NCBI GenBank assembly: GCA_021794075.1
Contig: JAJYRM010000001.1
Location: forward strand, 42,861 to 106,860
Direction: 5' to 3'
DNA from: Bacteroidota bacterium
GTDB lineage: Bacteria; Bacteroidota; Ignavibacteria; Kryptoniales; JAKASW01
DNA: 64,000 nt
Translations under genes and position numbers: made by a program
Notes under the pieces: generated by a model
The model's database searches: none
Told to the model about the DNA's origin: nothing
What the model saw: the letters and a program-made list of their open reading frames with translations, nothing else
Shown here: positions 40,767 through 48,984 of the stretch, in pieces
Numbering within the stretch: the stretch's first letter is position 1
Layout of the letters: each line of letters opens with the position of its first letter

Positions 40767-41150
40767 ATGAAGAATTATCCCGAACTGTATTTGACGATCT
40801 GGAAAGCGGTCAAAGGAGTGCGGAAGGGGCGCGTCGCAACCTACGGACAAATCGCGCAGATCTGTGAGCTGAGAGGTCACTCGAGGCTTGTCGGCTACGC
40901 GCTGCATAACCTCCCTCCGAACTCCGGCATACCATGGCACAGAATCGTAAATTCGAAAGGCATGATCTCGCTCAGGGCACGCACCAAAGGACATGAGCTG
41001 CAGAAAAAGCTCCTTGAGGCGGAAGGGGTGAAGTTTATCAACGATAAGATCGACCTTTTGAAGCACGGGGTAAACTCCGACGCGGGAACGATTCCCCGCA
41101 TACCGCAGGAAGCGAAGCGCGGGAGAAAAACGGGAGGTAAACGAAAATGA
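40767..41150 (+). CDS. Alkyltransferase-like protein (ATL)
   Basis: A 127-residue MGMT-like DNA-binding protein. It keeps the helix-turn-helix and O6-alkylguanine pocket (GRVATYGQIA, SRLVGYALHNLP), but the active-site PCHR is replaced by PWHR (IPWHRIV). It cannot accept alkyl groups and should be an ATL protein that flags alkylated guanines for nucleotide excision repair. The C-terminal 30 residues are a Lys/Arg/Gly-rich tail, perhaps aiding DNA binding. The track start is a TTG; the ATG one codon later is preferred. It forms a short plus-strand pair with the following deacylase gene. Confidence 0.88.
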   Translation: MKNYPELYLTIWKAVKGVRKGRVATYGQIAQICELRGHSRLVGYALHNLPPNSGIPWHRIVNSKGMISLRARTKGHELQKKLLEAEGVKFINDKIDLLKHGVNSDAGTIPRIPQEAKRGRKTGGKRK

Positions 41151-41219
41151 GACTGACGTCAGGACCTACGCCCAACCGCGTGCTGTACTCTTCGCGCATT
41201 GCGCATTGCGAGGCGTCGA

Positions 41220-41705
41220 ATGAGTGAGGACTATCCAATCACAACCGCTGTCCGCCAGCTAAGGGCGGCCGGCGTCAACTTCACTCCACGCCTTTACAAC
41301 TACGTCGAGCACGGCGGAACGAGAGTCTCCTCCGAATCGCTCGGCGTACCTGAGCACAGCGTCATCAAGACTATCGTACTGGAAACGGACCAGAAGCAGC
41401 CTTTATTGGTATTGATGCACGGCGACCTTGAGGTGTCGACGAAACAGCTCGCGAGGGCTATCGGCGTCAAGCACGTCGAGCTTTGCGCCGCGGACGTCGC
41501 CCAACGCCATACCGGCTACCAGTTCGGAGGGACCAGTCCGTTCGGAACACGGAAGAAACTTCCAGTTTACGCGGAGAAGACCATATTCGATTTGCCGATG
41601 ATATATATCAATGGCGGCAAGAGGGGGTTTCTCGTCGAGATAGATCCAAAGGAGTTGAAGAGGGTCGTCGGAGCGGAAGAGGTGGCGGTTGGAATAAAGG
41701 AATGA
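41220..41705 (+). CDS. ybaK: YbaK-type Cys-tRNA(Pro) deacylase
   Basis: 161 residues of the YbaK/ProX trans-editing family, which hydrolyses Cys-tRNA(Pro) misacylated by ProRS. Family features are the N-terminal AVRQLRAAGVNF, the catalytic Lys region VIKTIVLETD, GDLEVSTKQLARA, and the closing GGTSPFGTRKKLPVY and YINGGKRGFLVEI segments. The track starts seven codons earlier in a gcgcattgcgcattgcg repeat. The ATG at 41220, with GAGG about 8 bases upstream, fits the family length. Confidence 0.9.
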   Translation: MSEDYPITTAVRQLRAAGVNFTPRLYNYVEHGGTRVSSESLGVPEHSVIKTIVLETDQKQPLLVLMHGDLEVSTKQLARAIGVKHVELCAADVAQRHTGYQFGGTSPFGTRKKLPVYAEKTIFDLPMIYINGGKRGFLVEIDPKELKRVVGAEEVAVGIKE

Positions 41706-41952
41706 TGGATAAGAAATTTGTGAGTTGACATGAAAACTGGCAGGGCCGATTGTCGGTTTGAAATATTACGTCAAGTATCCATCTCGCACAGCGAGAACAT
41801 CAGACGATCCTTATTCCAGGTCAACATGCAAAATCATCTCTTATTCGTACGGAAACATTCTCAAGCGGAATGTCATGAGAACGATCAGGTACCGGAACTC
41901 ATGGGGATGATAAAGACAGCTGTGGAAAGTGCCACGGACTGGGCGGAACACT

Positions 41953-42690
41953 TCACGTCGCCTTGATATACGCGCTCTTTTGTTTCTGAGCAAATATGAT
42001 TTGAGTCCGCCCAAGATACAGCGCCGGCGAGTACATCTGGCGCAGTATATCCTTGTTCTTTTCCCTCTGACGTGGATCGCCTTCTTTCGCGAGCGACTTC
42101 CACGTCAGCAAGTAGGTAAACGGATAGAGCAACAATCCAACCAACGATGATTTCCTGATATGATCGGTGGAGATCTCCCTGATAAACAGACCATTGGTGT
42201 GCAAGATGTGTCGCAGCTGCCAGAAGGTCAAAGGATAAATGTGCTCTATTACCCAGTTCTTTTCAAACTCACTGCTGGGTCGCGCGGCAAGCGCATAGAA
42301 TCCAGTCATTATGAACCTGATGCGCGACGCGAAGTTTATTATGTTGGGAGTCGTGACGATGGCGTACGCATCGTCCTTGAGCACTCTATTCAACTCGGAG
42401 GCAAACATATACTGGTTCTCAAGATGCTCAATGCCCTCGACAGCAATAATCACGTCAAATGTCCCGGATTCAAACGGAAGAGGTTCGCTCAGATTGCCTC
42501 GATGGCACTTAACCTCCTTAACCTCGAATCTTTCCGGGTTAATATCGAGCGCCTCGACGTTAGTATAACCGCTTTCAATCAAGGCCCTTGTCAAACCGCC
42601 TTCTCCCGGCGCCAATTCCAGGATGTGGATATCCTTTTGCGGAAAGTGAGCATTGATGATGCCCATTACTTTACCTTCTATCCTGTTCAA
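41953..42690 (-). CDS. Class I SAM-dependent methyltransferase
   Basis: 245 residues. The Rossmann core shows motif I LELAPGEGGLT, an acidic residue at the end of strand 2 (VEALDIN), a post-I acidic NLSEPLPF segment and motif IV-like FDVIIAVEGIEHLEN, as in Methyltransf_11/23 enzymes. A hydrophobic C-terminal segment (SSLVGLLLYPFTYLLTW) suggests a membrane-associated substrate such as a lipid, quinone or cell-surface glycan; this is inference. The start is TTG with GGAGG 4 bases upstream, and an ATG eight codons later is the alternative. It is unlinked to its neighbours. Confidence 0.8.
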   Translation of the reverse strand: MNRIEGKVMGIINAHFPQKDIHILELAPGEGGLTRALIESGYTNVEALDINPERFEVKEVKCHRGNLSEPLPFESGTFDVIIAVEGIEHLENQYMFASELNRVLKDDAYAIVTTPNIINFASRIRFIMTGFYALAARPSSEFEKNWVIEHIYPLTFWQLRHILHTNGLFIREISTDHIRKSSLVGLLLYPFTYLLTWKSLAKEGDPRQREKNKDILRQMYSPALYLGRTQIIFAQKQKSAYIKAT

Positions 42691-43021
42691 TGGTCCTCCG
42701 AATTTACTCTAATCTAAACATTTAAGTGAAGCAGTTTACTTAACGCTTATGTCCGGTGAGATTTTCTTTAATGAATATACGATTGAGTGCGTAATAAAAA
42801 CAGACTCACATCGAAGCGGCGTGCCATGCTGGTTATCTCAATTCACCTGAGATCGTCACCATCGTGGTTCAAGCGGTGAATGCGACGACGAGAGAGAGGG
42901 AAAGGAAACGCGGTCCGGAGGAGGCCAGACCGCGTCTAGGAGGAGCAGTCCGTCTGAGCTTACAGATCAGACGGATCGATTCTCAGGGAGGAGGATCGAG
43001 CTCTTCAATATCAAATTCTAA
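42691..43021. terminator. Intergenic region with two hairpins ending the ccmF operon
   Basis: No gene is seen in this 331-base spacer. Two stem-loops follow the minus-strand 8-Cys gene. ccgtctga/tcagacgg (42950-42974) is a perfect 8-bp stem with a 9-nt loop. CGCGGTCTGG/CCGGACCGCG on the minus strand (42909-42934) is a 10-bp stem with one G-T pair and a CCTCCT loop, followed by TTTCCTTT. The second is a good candidate terminator for the ccmF/8-Cys transcript; the first may protect the 3' end. The purine-rich ggaggagg stretches between them are unexplained. Confidence 0.55.
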
Positions 43022-43351
43022 TCAGGGCGTGTCCTGCCTGAGAGCGGCGTTTGCAACTGTCTGGAAGAAAGTCTCCAGCGGACATCCGAACGTATCGCTC
43101 GTGTAGCAGTAACCTGTATCGCCCTTGAACTTACAGGTCGAACAAACTTCAGTTCTCAGAGAGACCATGTAATCATCTAGGCTTCCGCCATGGGCGGCCT
43201 CCAATGCCTTGGTCACCTGAGGGAGGTAGAGCTCTAGAACGCATTCCGCATCCGGCCCCGCGGTGCATTTGCCGTTTTCGTCGCTCTTCGAGCACTCTTT
43301 ACATACCTGGGACCGTATCCCGTCGATATACTGGAAATCAACTTTTGACAT
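43022..43351 (-). CDS. Protein with two identical-spacing four-cysteine repeats
   Basis: A 109-residue soluble protein. Two copies of C-x2-C-x8-C-x7-C, with exactly equal spacing, begin at CKEC (about residue 17) and CSTC (about 70), each followed by a hydrophobic/aromatic helix (VLELYL, PLETFF). Each repeat could bind one Fe-S cluster or one metal, or hold disulfides. No signal peptide is visible, so a cytoplasmic location is more likely. It starts with ATG 14 bases before the end of ccmF, so it is translationally coupled to that gene and may serve cytochrome c or heme/redox functions. I do not recognise a named family. Confidence 0.7.
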   Translation of the reverse strand: MSKVDFQYIDGIRSQVCKECSKSDENGKCTAGPDAECVLELYLPQVTKALEAAHGGSLDDYMVSLRTEVCSTCKFKGDTGYCYTSDTFGCPLETFFQTVANAALRQDTP

Positions 43352-45743
43352 TCTCCACCTCGGTCTTCTCAGCAGGATTCTTTGGATCCATATTCTCCTG
43401 CGGATTTACCACCGCGGCAACCGAAGGCACTGCTGCGGAGGAGCTACTGGTATTTTCGGACAGGTTGACGGGAGACAACTTCCTTGACGAGCTTTCCTCC
43501 GTGAAACGTCTGTACATCGAAATGATCAGCCCTATGAAGAGTAATACCGTACCAGCCCACAGGAAGTCGATGAGCGGCTTCCTGTCTATTTCTGCGGTTA
43601 AAACAGGTGTCACTGCTGCCTTTGCAGTTTCGCCCGAGTGAACAATCATTCTTACGCTTGGCGCGCTGCCCGCTCCGCCCATGCCGACATTCATGTCCAT
43701 GATGACCAGCATGTGACCGAACGCTTCGGCAGGCACGGCCTTTTGTTTTCCATTGACAAAATCGAGTTCCGGGACAATCCGGATAGTTTTCCCGCCGTTC
43801 GTCGCGTTCACGACGGCGCCGACGCCAAAGCTTCCGCCCGCCTCCATGGCCTGATGACTCGAAGAGTTCATCGAGAATCCGGTAAGGGTTAACTGTGTCC
43901 CGTCCGAGAGATTTGTCGGCTGACCCTTCACGAGTGTTACCACGTTAACGCCGCCGCCATTCGACATATCGGCGCCCATACCGTTGTCGATGCCCATCGG
44001 GCTGAGGTAGAAGTCGTAGCCGAAATAATGTTCAATATCCGGCTCGCGCATTGTGCCTTGATTATAGTCGCTGTAATACATTACCGGCTTCAGATTGGCG
44101 GAGGTGCTGCCGTTCTGAAGATGAACGCTGTAAATGCTCTTACCGTCGACGTTCTCGCTTCCGGTGAAAGTCAGTTCATGGCCGTAAACCTTCACGGGGT
44201 TTCCTTGCGGAAGCTGAACTACAGTCTTGGTTTCGAGCGCGGTTGAGGCAACTATACCGATAAACATCAGGGCCAAACCGGCATGCGCGATTGGGCCACC
44301 GATGTATTTCGGATTTCCCCTGATTATTCTCAGCGCCGCGGCAGAGTGGGCTACGAAGGCGAAAGCCGCCGCACCCATTATGAGTATAACCCATACGTCC
44401 TTGACGGACAGTAGGAGTGCCGCGAGCACCGTGAATAACGCTGCAGCAACAGGCAACGTTAGTCTGTTTCTGAAAACTTTTGGATCAGACTTGTCCCACC
44501 AAACAAGCTGAGCCACGCCTATCAAGGCGATAATAAGGAGCCCGAGCGGGAGGCTTGTCGTCACGTAGTATGAGGAGTCAACCGCTGTTGGTTTTCCCTG
44601 GAGCAGTCCAGTGATTATGGGAGAGGAGGTTCCAACGAGGACGAAAAGCGACAGCACAGAGAGGGAAGCTGCGCCTACGAACAACGCGTTCTCTCGCGAC
44701 AACAAATTGTGGCCGACCCCCACGCTCGGGATTGAAGATCTGTTTTTGAAGAACGGGACGAATCCAAGCAAAAGGTACGCCCCTATCATTATAAGAAGTA
44801 TTATGTACTCGCTCCTGCCGGGATCCACAAACGCGTGGACCGAAGTGTCTCCAAGTACGCCGCTGCGCGTAAGGAACGTGCTATAAAGCACCAGGAGAAA
44901 ACTTATGATTACCAGGACAAAACTCGTGCGGAGATACCCCTTCGTTCGTCTGGACACGATGAGTGTGTGCAGAGCTGCGGCAGCAAAGAGCCACGGTATT
45001 AGCGAGGAGTTCTCAACCGGGTCCCATCCCCAGAAGCCTCCCCAGCCCAGCGTGATATAGGCCCAGTAGCCGCCGATAATGATGCCCGCACCGAGCGTGA
45101 GGACATTTAGCACCAGCCACGGTTGAAGATATTCCGCCCACTTCACATAGTCTTTTCTGATAAGGCCCGCCACCGCGTAAGCGAAAGGGACTATGGCCGT
45201 GGCAAATCCCATGAAGAGTATCGGGGGATGAATTACTATCCAAAAATTCTGAAGCAGCGGGTTGAGCCCTCTACCATCCTGCGGCTGAGTCCCAACTGGT
45301 ACATTCGCAAACGACTGCCATACCTTCGCGAACGGGCTCTTGATGGTAATTATCGTTAGGACGAAGACCTCAAACAGTAGAAGAATCGGAATGACTATCG
45401 ACTCGTAGTCATGCTTCCTGGAGTATCTCACCAGGAAGATGCTGATGATCGCGGTATAGAAAACCCAAAGAAAGAAACTTCCCTCCTGCCCGGCGTAAGA
45501 GGTGGAAAGTAACAACGGGGTCGAAAGGTTGTTCGCGCTGTAGCTCCAGACGTAAGTATACTGGTATTGATGTGTAAGAATCAGATATAGAAAAAACGCG
45601 AATAGCGTGATTACCGAATAGATATTGACCAGAAGAAAAGATCTTGCCGGCCTGAGATAACTCTCCCTTTTGTTGGACAGAGCATAGTACACGATACTGG
45701 CCACTGCGGCGAGCAAAGGTACTAGCGTAAGATAACGTTCCAT
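43338..45743 (-). CDS. ccmF: Cytochrome c-type biogenesis protein CcmF
   Basis: An 801-residue heme lyase component of system I cytochrome c maturation, with about 14-15 membrane helices. The heme-handling WWD domain is WGGFWGWDPVENSSLIPW, and HPPILFMGF and the histidine-containing helices expected of CcmF are present. The C-terminal third includes an extracytoplasmic domain of about 180 residues with Gly/Met-rich loops (MGADMSNGGG, MNVGMGGAG), then a final membrane helix and a Pro/Glu-rich cytoplasmic tail. No other ccm genes are in the window. AGGAG lies about 10 bases before the ATG. Its only operon partner here is the 8-Cys protein. Confidence 0.93.
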   Translation of the reverse strand: MERYLTLVPLLAAVASIVYYALSNKRESYLRPARSFLLVNIYSVITLFAFFLYLILTHQYQYTYVWSYSANNLSTPLLLSTSYAGQEGSFFLWVFYTAIISIFLVRYSRKHDYESIVIPILLLFEVFVLTIITIKSPFAKVWQSFANVPVGTQPQDGRGLNPLLQNFWIVIHPPILFMGFATAIVPFAYAVAGLIRKDYVKWAEYLQPWLVLNVLTLGAGIIIGGYWAYITLGWGGFWGWDPVENSSLIPWLFAAAALHTLIVSRRTKGYLRTSFVLVIISFLLVLYSTFLTRSGVLGDTSVHAFVDPGRSEYIILLIMIGAYLLLGFVPFFKNRSSIPSVGVGHNLLSRENALFVGAASLSVLSLFVLVGTSSPIITGLLQGKPTAVDSSYYVTTSLPLGLLIIALIGVAQLVWWDKSDPKVFRNRLTLPVAAALFTVLAALLLSVKDVWVILIMGAAAFAFVAHSAAALRIIRGNPKYIGGPIAHAGLALMFIGIVASTALETKTVVQLPQGNPVKVYGHELTFTGSENVDGKSIYSVHLQNGSTSANLKPVMYYSDYNQGTMREPDIEHYFGYDFYLSPMGIDNGMGADMSNGGGVNVVTLVKGQPTNLSDGTQLTLTGFSMNSSSHQAMEAGGSFGVGAVVNATNGGKTIRIVPELDFVNGKQKAVPAEAFGHMLVIMDMNVGMGGAGSAPSVRMIVHSGETAKAAVTPVLTAEIDRKPLIDFLWAGTVLLFIGLIISMYRRFTEESSSRKLSPVNLSENTSSSSAAVPSVAAVVNPQENMDPKNPAEKTEVENVKS

Positions 45744-46000
45744 TAACTGCTGCTCCTATTTATATGTAAACTGCCTCATACTTCCTTTCTATTGTCAACG
45801 GCTGTGCCGGAAACCCCTCGCGCAAAAAGCTCAAAAGGAGCTTCAAAACAGGATGTTCTTGATGGCCCGGTGGCAATTAGGAACAAGACACCGGATAAAT
45901 TGCCACGAAAGATTGCGCCTCTGAGTTACAATCGGCCTCATTTTGAACGATCTCTTCTATTTTTCCGGCTTCAGGGTTATATTTTAAAAAAGGAAGGCCG

Positions 46001-46795
46001 CTGGAAACACTTAATGTTCTATTCGTAGGAGATATCGTCGGGAATCCCGGAATAGGGATGGTGACCAATTTCCTGAAAAGTTTCGTGGAAAAGCACAAGA
46101 TAGATTTTGTAATTGCGAACGGTGAGAATGCCGCCGACGGCAAAGGCATCACCGATAAGATAGCCCAAAATCTCTTCGGCAGTGGTGTCCATGTTATAAC
46201 GAGCGGCAACCACATCTGGGACAAGTTCCAGATACATGAATACATGATGCGCGAGAAGAACCTTCTCCGTCCCCTTAATTATCCCAAAGGCTCCTACGGA
46301 TCAGGATACGTCGTTTATGACCTCGGCCAAAAAGGGAAGGCTGGCGTACTCAATCTGCAGGGACGAACCTTTATGTACCCCATCGACGACCCTTTTCGGA
46401 CTGCCGACTGGGCAATCGAGAAGATGAAGGCGGAGACGAACATAATCATCGTCGACATGCATGCCGAAGCGACGGCTGAGAAAGTGGCGATGGGATGGCA
46501 CCTCGATGGGAAGGTATCTGCCGTCATTGGGACCCACTCACACATCCAGACAGCCGACGAACGAATCCTCCCGAATGGAACCGCCTACATAACCGATGTC
46601 GGCATGACAGGCCCTTACGATTCGGTCATAGGGATGAAGAAGGAAAACGCGCTCAAGAGATTCATCTACGCCACTCCTTCGCGATACGAGTCCGCCAACA
46701 ACGACGCGAGACTCGCCGCCTTAGTCCTCACCGTCGATAAGGAAACCGGCAAGGCCGCAAGCATAGAGAGAATATTTTATCCACCCTTTCAATGA
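46001..46795 (+). CDS. ymdB: YmdB-family metallophosphoesterase (probable CTG start)
   Basis: A 264-residue YmdB/DR1281-type dinuclear-metal phosphodiesterase (cyclic nucleotide or RNA-related in characterised members). Motifs are NGENAADGKG, TSGNHIWD, DMHAEATAEK and GTHSHIQTAD. The ATG at 46058 used by the track would delete the first strand and the invariant metal ligand in FVGDIVGNPG. That sequence is encoded in frame upstream. The open frame begins after a stop at 45944 and contains no ATG, GTG or TTG before that motif, but a CTG at 46001 follows AGGAAGG at ideal spacing. The protein then begins (M)ETLNVLFVGDIVG. A sequencing error is the alternative. Confidence 0.8.
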   Translation: METLNVLFVGDIVGNPGIGMVTNFLKSFVEKHKIDFVIANGENAADGKGITDKIAQNLFGSGVHVITSGNHIWDKFQIHEYMMREKNLLRPLNYPKGSYGSGYVVYDLGQKGKAGVLNLQGRTFMYPIDDPFRTADWAIEKMKAETNIIIVDMHAEATAEKVAMGWHLDGKVSAVIGTHSHIQTADERILPNGTAYITDVGMTGPYDSVIGMKKENALKRFIYATPSRYESANNDARLAALVLTVDKETGKAASIERIFYPPFQ

Positions 46796-47017
46796 AAAAT
46801 CTCAAGCTACAAATACCAAGTTCCAAACAAATTCAAACAACAAAATCTCAAACGGCCCTTAAGCTGCAGCAGATTTTTTCGATTTGCAGGACATTGGGGC
46901 CTGGAACTTGGCTTTTGTTTGTTATTTGTGAGTTGGAGGTTGGAGTTTAAACTCTGCTTGGAACTTGTAGGTTGGAATTTGGAATTTGGTCTTTCGTTTG
47001 AGTTTGGAGCTTAACAG
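46796..47017. repeat. Low-complexity imperfect palindrome R1 (ymdB-folD spacer)
   Basis: The left arm begins right after the ymdB stop (tgaaaaatctcaagc) and reads accaagttccaaacaaattc. The right arm reads ggaacttggcttttgtttg, then further degenerate ttggaattt/gtttggagctt words. The centre has nested complementary pieces (ggccc...ggggcc and ctgca...tgcag). The whole spacer could fold into a long imperfect hairpin. The right arm ends tttggagcttaacag just before the folD ATG, so it also provides folD's GGAG. Related to the repeats at 47894, 48275 and 55850. Confidence 0.75.
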
Positions 47018-48274
47018 ATGACGGGAATACTAATAGACGGCAAATCGGTTTCACAGGAGATCCGAGCCGAAGTAAAAGAGCTCACCGTGAAGCTGAATCA
47101 GGAAAGCGGCGTCACGCCCGGGCTCGCGTTCATACTTGTAGGTAACAATCCGGCGTCGGAGGTCTACGTCAGGAACAAGGCGAAGGCTTGCGAGTCGCTC
47201 GGCTTCTACCACGTCACCGAAAAGATGACGGAAGACGTTTCGCAGCAGAAGGTCATCGACAAGGTCGTGGAATTCAATAACGATGAGCGCGTACACGGCA
47301 TACTAGTACAGATGCCGCTTCCAAAGCATATCAACGAGTACGACGTCATCGAATCGATCGCTCCGTCAAAAGACGTCGACGCGCTTCACCCCTTCAACAT
47401 CGGACTTTACTCCGAGGCGAAGTCATGGAAGGAAATAATGGACAAGCGCCTTCTCCTTCCCTGCACGCCGTACGGGATGATGGTGCTCCTCGAGAAATAT
47501 GGAATCGCAGTCGAGGGAAAGAAGGCTGTTGTCGTCGGGAGGTCAAACCTAGGAGGCAAACCCACCGCCGCGCTTCTTCTCTCCAAGAACGCGACCGTGA
47601 CGATCGCGCACTCGCGCACCCAGGATTTGAAAGAGGTCTGTCGCGACGCGGACATACTTGTCGCGGTCATAGGCAAAGCGAACTTCATCGGGAAAGATTT
47701 TATAAAGCCGGGCGCTGCGGTGCTCGACGTCGGCATTAACCGAACCGACGCCGGACTCGTCGGCGACGTCGATTTCGAAGCGGCAAAGGATGTTGCAGGC
47801 TGGATCACCCCGGTGCCGGGCGGAGTCGGAGCGATGACAATTTCCATGCTGATGATGAACACTTATATGGCCGCTGCGAGAAACGACGGCGGGAAAAGCT
47901 CCAAACAAGTCCCAACAACAAGTAATCAAAAAGATAAACCCTTTGATCTGGGACAGCGTTCCTTACTGTATGCGCAGAATGTCATCAAATTCCTGAGTAC
48001 AATTCCCAAGACTCCCGCTAACGTAGAGAATTCGAAGCAGTTGATCAGATGCTCGGGAGCAGTCGGGGCAAATTATATTGAGGCCAACGATTCTCTTGGG
48101 AAGGAAGATTTTTTGATGAGATTGAGAATAGCAAGGAAAGAGGCAAAGGAGTCACGATACTGGCTGGATCTCCTTGAATGTCCGGACTCTCTAAACAATG
48201 AACGGACGAGCCTGGCAGATGAATCGACTGAATTACTAAAAATATTGTCTGCAATGATTCAGAAAGCGGAGTGA
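47018..48274 (+). CDS. folD: FolD fused to a four-helix-bundle (S23/IVS-type) protein
   Basis: 418 residues. Residues 1-290 are a complete bifunctional methylene-THF dehydrogenase/methenyl-THF cyclohydrolase: catalytic Lys in YVRNKAKACESLGF, PLPKHI, VVVGRSNLGGKPTAALL for NADP, and TPVPGGVGAMT near the usual end. A polar linker (about 291-307) follows, then a complete four-helix-bundle protein of the S23/TIGR02436 type (about 308-418) with KQLIRCSGAVGANYIEA, KEDFLMRLRIARKEAKESRYWL and an amphipathic last helix. S23 proteins are normally free-standing or encoded in 23S rRNA intervening sequences. The linker DNA is a left arm of the local repeat family, so the fusion arose by element insertion at the 3' end of folD. 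Confidence 0.9.
   Translation: MTGILIDGKSVSQEIRAEVKELTVKLNQESGVTPGLAFILVGNNPASEVYVRNKAKACESLGFYHVTEKMTEDVSQQKVIDKVVEFNNDERVHGILVQMPLPKHINEYDVIESIAPSKDVDALHPFNIGLYSEAKSWKEIMDKRLLLPCTPYGMMVLLEKYGIAVEGKKAVVVGRSNLGGKPTAALLLSKNATVTIAHSRTQDLKEVCRDADILVAVIGKANFIGKDFIKPGAAVLDVGINRTDAGLVGDVDFEAAKDVAGWITPVPGGVGAMTISMLMMNTYMAAARNDGGKSSKQVPTTSNQKDKPFDLGQRSLLYAQNVIKFLSTIPKTPANVENSKQLIRCSGAVGANYIEANDSLGKEDFLMRLRIARKEAKESRYWLDLLECPDSLNNERTSLADESTELLKILSAMIQKAE
47894..47922 (+). repeat. Left arm of the S23 cassette (R2), inside the FolD linker
   Basis: aaagctccaaacaagtcccaac lies in frame within the FolD-S23 linker. Its reverse complement aligns with cttgttagttggaacttggagcttg at 48351-48375 with two small indels and one or two mismatches. 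The two arms therefore bracket the S23 coding region as inverted repeats. It belongs to the same word family as the left arms at 46796 and 55850. Confidence 0.7.
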
Positions 48275-48407
48275 GCTTATAACTGGAATGGATCTGTCGT
48301 TTGAAAAAGAATTGGAGCTTTGCTGTTTGAAGTTATCTTCTTGTTTGGAACTTGTTAGTTGGAACTTGGAGCTTGCGGCTTGTCGGTTGGAGCTTGGAGC
48401 TTAGTAC
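48275..48407 (+). repeat. Right arm of the S23 cassette (R2)
   Basis: After the fusion stop codon the spacer is a string of degenerate ttggaacttgg/ttggagctt words. The best inverted match to the left arm is 48351-48375. It ends ttggagcttagtac directly before the TTG start of the sigma factor gene, supplying a GGAG at 8-base spacing, and holds an in-frame TAG two codons upstream of that TTG. Confidence 0.7.
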
Positions 48408-48977
48408 TTGGAAGATGATAGTAAACTAATAGAGGCCGCGAAAGCCGGCGACAAAATGGCCTTCGGCAAACTCGTGCGAAAATACGAGCAGCTTGTCTAC
48501 AGCTTCTCCTTCAAGATTTGCCGCGACAAGGAAAAAGCCGATGAGGTACTACAGGAGACTTTCATCAACGCGTACCGAGGACTGAAATCGTTTTCGGGCA
48601 ACTCGAAATTCTCGACCTGGTTATACAGGATAGTCACGAACAACTGCCTGATGATGCACCGGAAGAAATCGCACGAGCCGGTCGTGTCCCTGGAGGATTC
48701 AGACCTTTTCAAGGGAACCGACGAACTGCAGGTAGCCCACTGGGGAGAGACTCCGCACGACGCGGTTTTAAACAAGGAGCTAAAGGAAGTTTTGGACACG
48801 GCGATCCAGAAACTTCCGCTCGAATATCGCATCGTATTTGTGATGCGAGATGTGGAGGGACTCTCTACCGAAGAAGTTGGAAAATCGCTGAAATTATCGA
48901 TCCCGGCCGTGAAATCGAGACTCCACCGCGCGAGACTGTTTTTAAGAAACGAACTAAACGCGTACTTTACAAAATGA
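48408..48977 (+). CDS. ECF-type RNA polymerase sigma factor
   Basis: A 189-residue sigma-70-family ECF factor. Region 2 (about 18-85) contains YSFSFKICRDKEKADEVLQETFINAYRGL and STWLYRIVTNN. Region 4 (about 125-185) has LPLEYRIVFVMRDVEGLSTEEVGKSL and the recognition helix IPAVKSRLHRARLFLRNEL. The start is TTG: an in-frame TAG lies only two codons upstream and the next ATG would cut region 2. The GGAG serving it lies in the adjoining repeat arm. The downstream gene encodes a ZAS-type anti-sigma factor, so the pair is probably a regulated sigma/anti-sigma module controlling thiol-redox genes (inference from context). Confidence 0.9.
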   Translation: MEDDSKLIEAAKAGDKMAFGKLVRKYEQLVYSFSFKICRDKEKADEVLQETFINAYRGLKSFSGNSKFSTWLYRIVTNNCLMMHRKKSHEPVVSLEDSDLFKGTDELQVAHWGETPHDAVLNKELKEVLDTAIQKLPLEYRIVFVMRDVEGLSTEEVGKSLKLSIPAVKSRLHRARLFLRNELNAYFTK

Positions 48978-48984
48978 CGAGGAC

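Noticed and set aside
41730-41966. 78-residue plus-strand ORF after ybaK
   Set aside because: It starts with ATG but has no Shine-Dalgarno sequence or recognisable features and runs into the antisense of the methyltransferase gene.
45792-46028. 78-residue plus-strand ORF overlapping the start of ymdB
   Set aside because: Out of frame with the conserved YmdB N terminus, and it shows no family resemblance.
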